Of a DNA stretch of 64,000 bases, positions 59,464 through 64,000 are shown piece by piece. Below the pieces are notes generated by a model. That model did not search any database. It had not been told where the DNA came from and was given only the letters and a program-made list of their open reading frames with translations. Positions within the stretch are counted from its first letter, which is position 1. The number at the start of each line of letters is the position of its first letter. This stretch comes from an uncultured Tolumonas sp. GTDB taxonomy: Bacteria; Pseudomonadota; Gammaproteobacteria; Enterobacterales; Aeromonadaceae. The position numbers and the translations under genes were made by a program. Where the stretch lies: the NCBI RefSeq assembly GCF_963676665.1, contig NZ_OY781378.1:248001-312000 (forward strand), in the 5' to 3' direction.

Positions 59464-59940
59464 ATGCCCTTTTACTGCATGCCACATGTCACTTTTTATT
59501 TACTGCCGGATGATACTGCGACCACGCCGCTGAACGATGGTTTAAGCCACGCGGTGGCGGTGTTAGCTTGCCAGTTAACGACAACACGATTTCGTCAGAA
59601 TCAAACGCTGTTTTTATTGGCACAGACCCAAGAACAGGCTGAGCAGTTAGATGAAATGCTGTGGCAGCAAGATCCGAATAGTTTTGTGCCACATGGTCTC
59701 TCTGATGAGGCTACGGTGACACAAGCCCCTGTTGAGATTGGCACCGGTATGCCAAAGCGCAGTCGACAGGTGCTCATCAATTTGGCCGATAGCATTCCGG
59801 CATTTGCCAATCGTTTTGCTCAGATCATTGATTTCGTTCCTGCGGACGAATCACAAAAACAACAGGCGCGCGACCGCTATAAGCAATATCGGGCGCTGGG
59901 TTTCACGCTGGAGACGGTGCCTGCACCGACACTCCCATAA
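59464..59940 (+). CDS. holC: DNA polymerase III chi subunit
   Basis: 158 residues. HVTFYLLPDD at the start, a Rossmann-like fold and PVEIGTGMPKRSRQVLINLA are typical of HolC. It links the clamp loader to single-strand binding protein. A second ATG at 59479 (MPHVTFYLL) is also possible and would match the usual family start better. It lies 40 bp after pepA and 15 bp before valS. Confidence 0.9.
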   Translation: MPFYCMPHVTFYLLPDDTATTPLNDGLSHAVAVLACQLTTTRFRQNQTLFLLAQTQEQAEQLDEMLWQQDPNSFVPHGLSDEATVTQAPVEIGTGMPKRSRQVLINLADSIPAFANRFAQIIDFVPADESQKQQARDRYKQYRALGFTLETVPAPTLP

Positions 59941-59955
59941 GACAGATGAAGACAG

Positions 59956-62808
59956 ATGGAAAAGACGTTTAATCCAAACGCCATTGAACAGGCGATGTAT
60001 CAGCACTGGGAAGAACAGGGCTATTTTAAACCAAGTGGCGACACCAGCAATGGTAGCTACTGTATCGTGATCCCGCCGCCCAACGTGACGGGCAGCCTGC
60101 ACATGGGTCATGCATTCCAGCAGACTATCATGGATTCGCTGATCCGTTATCAGCGTATGTTGGGCAAAAATACCTTGTGGCAGGCGGGTACTGACCATGC
60201 CGGGATTGCGACCCAGATGGTGGTGGAACGTAAGATCGCTGCCGAAGAGGGCAAGACGCGCCACGATTATGGTCGTAATGCCTTCATCGACAAGATCTGG
60301 CAATGGAAAGAAGAATCCGGTGGCACCATCACCCGTCAAATGCGTCGTTTAGGCGCCTCTGTGGATTGGGATCGAGAAGCGTTCACCATGGATCCAGCGC
60401 TGTCACACGCGGTGCAGGAAGTGTTTGTGCGTCTGTATGAACAAGATCTGATCTATCGCGGGAAACGTCTGGTGAACTGGGATCCGAAACTGCACACGGC
60501 GATCTCTGATCTGGAAGTAGAAAACAAAGAAGTTAAAGGCCACATGTGGCATCTGCGTTATCCGCTGGCCGATGGCGAAAAAACTGCCGAAGGCAACGAT
60601 TACCTGATCGTAGCGACCACCCGTCCGGAAACCATGCTGGGTGACACGGCGGTGGCGGTGAACCCGGAAGATCCGCGTTACAAGGCGCTGATCGGTAAGT
60701 TTATCGAGCTGCCGCTGGTGGGCCGTCGTATTCCAATCGTGGCTGATGAACATGCCGACATGGAAAAAGGCACCGGTTGTGTGAAGATCACGCCTGCGCA
60801 CGATTTCAACGATAACGAAGTTGGTAAACGTCAACACCTGCCGATGATCAACATCTTCACGCTGGATGCACACATTCGTGCGGAAGCGGAAGTGTATGAC
60901 AGCAAAGGCAACCCAAGCGATGTATATCCGGCGGCATTGCCTGCTGAATTTGCGGGGCTTGAGCGTTATGCGGCGCGTAAAGCGATCATCGCAGCACTCG
61001 AAGCTAAAGGTCTGATGGACGAGATCAAAGATCACGTCTTACAGCAGCCTTACGGTGACCGCGGTGGTGTGCCTATCGAACCGATGCTGACCGACCAGTG
61101 GTATGTGCGTGCCGATGTGCTGGCGAAACCGGCGATTGAAGCGGTGGAAGATGGCCGTATTCAGTTCGTGCCAAAACAGTATGAAAACATGTACTTCTCT
61201 TGGATGCGTGATATTCAGGACTGGTGTATCTCGCGTCAGCTGTGGTGGGGTCACCGTATTCCAGCTTGGTATGACAACAACGGTAACGTGTATGTGGGCC
61301 GTAATGAAACGGAAGTGCGTGCTAACTACGCGCTGGCAGCAGATGTCGCGCTGCGTCAGGATGATGACGTATTGGACACCTGGTTCAGCTCGGCATTGTG
61401 GACTTTCTCGACCCTGGGCTGGCCGGAAAAAACACCTGAGTTGGAAATGTTCCACCCGACAGATGTGTTGGTGACTGGCTTTGACATCATTTTCTTCTGG
61501 GTTGCCCGCATGATCATGATGACCATGCACTTCGTGAAAAACGAAGATGGCACGCCACAAGTTCCGTTTAAGACGGTGTATGTGACAGGTCTGATTCGTG
61601 ACGAAGAAGGCCAGAAGATGTCGAAATCCAAGGGCAACGTGCTTGACCCACTGGATATGATCGACGGTATCTCATTGCCGGAATTGCTGGAAAAACGCAC
61701 CGGCAACATGATGCAGCCACAACTGGCGGAGAAGATCGGCAAACGCACCGAGAAGCAGTTCCCGGAAGGCATTGAAGCACACGGCACCGATGCATTGCGT
61801 TTCACGCTGGCCGCTCTGGCATCCACTGGTCGTGATATCAACTGGGACATGAAACGTCTGGATGGTTACCGTAACTTCTGTAACAAGCTGTGGAATGCCA
61901 GCCGTTATGTGCTGATGAACACCGAAGAGCAGGATTGCGGTTTTGCGGGTGGTGACATGCAGTTCAGCCTGGCGGATCGCTGGATCACCTCACAGTTGCA
62001 GTTGACCATTCAAGAGCTGCGTCATGCGATGGATACCTACCGCTTCGACCAAGCGGCGGGTGTGTTGTATGAATTTATCTGGAACCAGTTCTGTGACTGG
62101 TATTTGGAGCTGACCAAACCGGTATTGTGGCAGGGTAGTGAAGCCGAGCAGCGTGCCACGCGTCATACACTGGTGACTGTGTTGGAAAGCCTGCTGCGTC
62201 TGGCGCACCCAATCATGCCGTTCATGACCGAGTCAATTTGGAAATCTGTGGCTCCACTGGCGGGCATTCATGCTGATACATTGATGCTGCAGGCTTACCC
62301 AGAGTTTGATGCCGCGAAATTGGATGAAGCTGCGTTGGCGGATCAGGAATGGGTGAAACAGTTCATTGTCAGCGTGCGTAACATTCGTGCCGAGATGAAC
62401 GTCGCGCCAAGCGTGCCGCTGACCGTGTTGCTGAAAGCCGATGCAGTTGACAGCCAACGCGCGGCAGACAACGAAGCGTTCCTGAAATCATTGGCTAAGC
62501 TGGAAAGCATCACTGTGCTGGCGGTTGCTGACGCAGAACCTTTATCCGTGAAGAAACTGATCGGTAACACCGAGCTGTTGATTCCGATGGCGGGCCTCAT
62601 CGACAAAGACGCAGAATTGGCGCGTCTGGCGAAAGAAGTCGAGAAGCTGGAAAAAGAGTGTGGCCGCATTGAAGGCAAGCTGGGTAACGAAGCGTTCGTT
62701 GCCAAAGCGCCGGAAGCAGTGATTGCCAAAGAGCGTGAAAAACTGACCGATTATCAAAGTCAGCTGACCAAACTCAAAGAACAGCAAGAAACCATCAAAT
62801 CACTGTAA
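59956..62808 (+). CDS. valS: Valyl-tRNA synthetase
   Basis: 950 residues, class I synthetase. The HIGH motif appears as [16 protein letters not shown], the KMSKS motif as [14 protein letters not shown]; an editing domain lies between them ([16 protein letters not shown]). The C-terminal coiled coil (about 880-950) binds tRNA. It charges tRNA-Val and clears mischarged threonine. Last gene of pepA-holC-valS. Confidence 0.98.
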   Translation: MEKTFNPNAIEQAMYQHWEEQGYFKPSGDTSNGSYCIVIPPPNVTGSLHMGHAFQQTIMDSLIRYQRMLGKNTLWQAGTDHAGIATQMVVERKIAAEEGKTRHDYGRNAFIDKIWQWKEESGGTITRQMRRLGASVDWDREAFTMDPALSHAVQEVFVRLYEQDLIYRGKRLVNWDPKLHTAISDLEVENKEVKGHMWHLRYPLADGEKTAEGNDYLIVATTRPETMLGDTAVAVNPEDPRYKALIGKFIELPLVGRRIPIVADEHADMEKGTGCVKITPAHDFNDNEVGKRQHLPMINIFTLDAHIRAEAEVYDSKGNPSDVYPAALPAEFAGLERYAARKAIIAALEAKGLMDEIKDHVLQQPYGDRGGVPIEPMLTDQWYVRADVLAKPAIEAVEDGRIQFVPKQYENMYFSWMRDIQDWCISRQLWWGHRIPAWYDNNGNVYVGRNETEVRANYALAADVALRQDDDVLDTWFSSALWTFSTLGWPEKTPELEMFHPTDVLVTGFDIIFFWVARMIMMTMHFVKNEDGTPQVPFKTVYVTGLIRDEEGQKMSKSKGNVLDPLDMIDGISLPELLEKRTGNMMQPQLAEKIGKRTEKQFPEGIEAHGTDALRFTLAALASTGRDINWDMKRLDGYRNFCNKLWNASRYVLMNTEEQDCGFAGGDMQFSLADRWITSQLQLTIQELRHAMDTYRFDQAAGVLYEFIWNQFCDWYLELTKPVLWQGSEAEQRATRHTLVTVLESLLRLAHPIMPFMTESIWKSVAPLAGIHADTLMLQAYPEFDAAKLDEAALADQEWVKQFIVSVRNIRAEMNVAPSVPLTVLLKADAVDSQRAADNEAFLKSLAKLESITVLAVADAEPLSVKKLIGNTELLIPMAGLIDKDAELARLAKEVEKLEKECGRIEGKLGNEAFVAKAPEAVIAKEREKLTDYQSQLTKLKEQQETIKSL

Positions 62809-62825
62809 TCGTCTGATTGGATATG

Positions 62826-62857
62826 AAAAAAGCGCTGAGATTTCAGCGCTTTTTTTT
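62826..62857. terminator. Bidirectional terminator shared by valS and the LysR gene
   Basis: An 8-bp stem AGCGCTGA / TCAGCGCT with a 4-base loop, flanked by A5 on the left and T8 on the right. The LysR gene's stop codon (62843-62845) is inside the right arm, so the hairpin overlaps coding sequence. Confidence 0.9.
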
Positions 62858-63736
62858 ATCCAACTGATTAGCCAGAAAATCAAGTAACACCCGCACCCGA
62901 TGTGGCACATAACGGTTACTCGGCAGGATCGCGTAAATGCCTAAATCCGGTGTCGTAAACTCATCCAATATACTTTCAACCGCGCCACTGGCCAGATAAT
63001 CATTTACGATGAAATCGGGTTGCCGTGCGATGCCTAAGCCTTTTGCCACCGCTTCCGTCAGTGCATCGCCGTTATTGGCTTTGATCCGACAGTTGATATA
63101 AACCGTTTCATAGCGGCCATCGATCAGATAGGTCCAGCTTGCGCCGTTGGCGGTGAGTGTATAACCCAGACAATCGTGATGGATGAGTTCTGATGGATGT
63201 GTCGGTCTGCCATGTTTTTGCAGATAATCTGGAGAGGCAATGGTTAGTAGTTTACATGAGCTGAGTTTACGTACGATGTCGCCGGGTTCCAGTTGTCCGG
63301 CAATACGGATAGAGAGAGCCATGCCCTCTTCAATCAGGTTCATCCGACGATCATCAAAATCGAGTTCCAAATTAATGTCTGGATATAAGGTGGAAAACTC
63401 CAGCAACAGCGGCGAAAGCACTTTTAAACCAAAACTGAGCGGTAAACCGATGCGGACATTACCTCTTGGTGTCAGACGCTCTTCCATCACACTGGCTTCA
63501 GCGGCATCAACCAAATCAAGAATGACCCGACATTTTTCCAGATAGGCGCTGCCAGCGGATGTCAGCGACAGGCGTCGGGTATTACGCACCATTAATTTCA
63601 CGCCAAGATGTGCTTCCAGCGCAGCGATCTGTCGTGTGACGACGGAACGGGCTAAGCCCATTTGTTCGGCAACGGCCGTGAAACTACCGGATTCTACGAT
63701 GCGGACAAATAAGTGCATGGCGTCGAGTCGATTCAT
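62843..63736 (-). CDS. LysR family transcriptional regulator
   Basis: 297 residues. N-terminal helix-turn-helix (RLDAMHLFVRIVESGSFTAV, LARSVVTRQIAALEAHLGV) and a substrate-binding domain of the CrgA-like group. The lysine-rich end runs into the terminator. It is divergent from a DoxX-family gene, which it probably controls through the 138-bp shared region; the inducer is unknown. Confidence 0.9.
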   Translation of the reverse strand: MNRLDAMHLFVRIVESGSFTAVAEQMGLARSVVTRQIAALEAHLGVKLMVRNTRRLSLTSAGSAYLEKCRVILDLVDAAEASVMEERLTPRGNVRIGLPLSFGLKVLSPLLLEFSTLYPDINLELDFDDRRMNLIEEGMALSIRIAGQLEPGDIVRKLSSCKLLTIASPDYLQKHGRPTHPSELIHHDCLGYTLTANGASWTYLIDGRYETVYINCRIKANNGDALTEAVAKGLGIARQPDFIVNDYLASGAVESILDEFTTPDLGIYAILPSNRYVPHRVRVLLDFLANQLDKKKR

Positions 63737-63874
63737 TGTTGCTATTCCAGCAATTAATATTTCGCAATTGTCCTCTATTTGGCATCAATCTAAAAGACTA
63801 TAGTTCGCTCAACAACACCAACCTGTGTTTGAAATTTGTTCATCACCTATTCCATTTAAATGAGGAGATCCACA

Positions 63875-64000
63875 ATGCAGATCATTAACCGTTTCGGACC
63901 ACTGGTCGGCCGTATTTTGATTGCGCTGATTTTTGTCATGTCAGGTTTTGGCAAGATCACGGGTTTTGCCGGCACCGTCGGTTACATTGCCAGTCAAGGC
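63875..64000 (+). CDS. DoxX family membrane protein (3' truncated by window end)
   Basis: 42 residues are visible, starting MQIINRFGPLVGRILIALIF and containing the family motif FVMSGFGKITGFAGT, with one full membrane helix. GAGGAG lies 9 bases before the ATG. DoxX/YphA-type proteins are four-helix inner-membrane proteins of poorly defined redox-related role. Divergent from the LysR gene. Confidence 0.75.
   Translation, partial: MQIINRFGPLVGRILIALIFVMSGFGKITGFAGTVGYIASQG

Noticed and set aside
1-64000. CRISPR array, prophage, integron or insertion sequence
   Set aside because: No regularly spaced direct repeats, transposase, integrase or phage structural genes were found on either strand.

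Overview
The window is a 64 kb piece of a gammaproteobacterial chromosome of moderate GC content. Gene order and protein features (pilABCD-coaE-yacG, secB-gpsA, a complete dcw cluster next to lpxC-secA-mutT, class II Hcp, ERIC-type repeats) fit the Aeromonadales, perhaps a Tolumonas or Aeromonas relative. This placement is an inference from gene content and order, not from a database search. Almost all of the window is core genome; there is no prophage, IS element, CRISPR array or plasmid-like segment.

Layout. 1-2.3 kb: the end of a membrane-bound HD-GYP phosphodiesterase and a small unknown protein. 2.5-9.1 kb: one leftward nitrogen-oxide unit, hcp-hcr-nirB-nirD-nirC, with an ERIC repeat between hcp and hcr and a 24-bp tandem duplication inside hcr. 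9.3-14.3 kb: envC-gpmI leftward and yibN-secB-gpsA rightward. 14.3-18.4 kb: nfuA and comF/gntX, then amtB with a sigma-54/NtrC-type control region, then bioH. 18.4-19.6 kb: a two-gene unit of a flagellar-rod-like small protein and an SprA-family HExxH protein. 19.6-22.4 kb: tex and greB. 22.7-38.5 kb: the dcw cluster mraZ-rsmH-ftsL-ftsI-murE-murF-mraY-murD-ftsW-murG-murC-ftsQ-ftsA-ftsZ, followed by lpxC, secA and mutT to 43 kb. It lacks ddl, has a strong promoter in front of ftsQ, and its ftsW reading frame is broken twice. 43-48.3 kb: leftward pilA-pilB-pilC-pilD-coaE-yacG (type IV pilus/type II secretion assembly). 48.6-52.4 kb: purH-purD and an Lrp/AsnC regulator. 52.4-52.8 kb: a gene-free stretch ending in a strong terminator that looks like a structured small RNA with several GGA motifs. 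52.8-58 kb: ettA, tRNA-Leu(CAA), an RDD membrane protein and lptG-lptF. 57.9-62.8 kb: pepA-holC-valS. 62.8-64 kb: a LysR regulator divergent from a DoxX-family gene cut by the window end.

The main functional themes are cell-wall precursor synthesis and division (dcw, envC), envelope biogenesis and protein export (lpxC, lptFG, secA, secB), anaerobic nitrite/NO handling (hcp-hcr-nirBDC) with ammonium uptake (amtB), and pilus assembly. The most unusual observations are the candidate GGA-rich small RNA at about 52.49-52.68 kb, three 128-bp ERIC-like copies, a separate 92-bp inverted-repeat element near purH, the doubly frameshifted ftsW and the in-frame duplication in hcr. No clearly new multi-gene system is visible.
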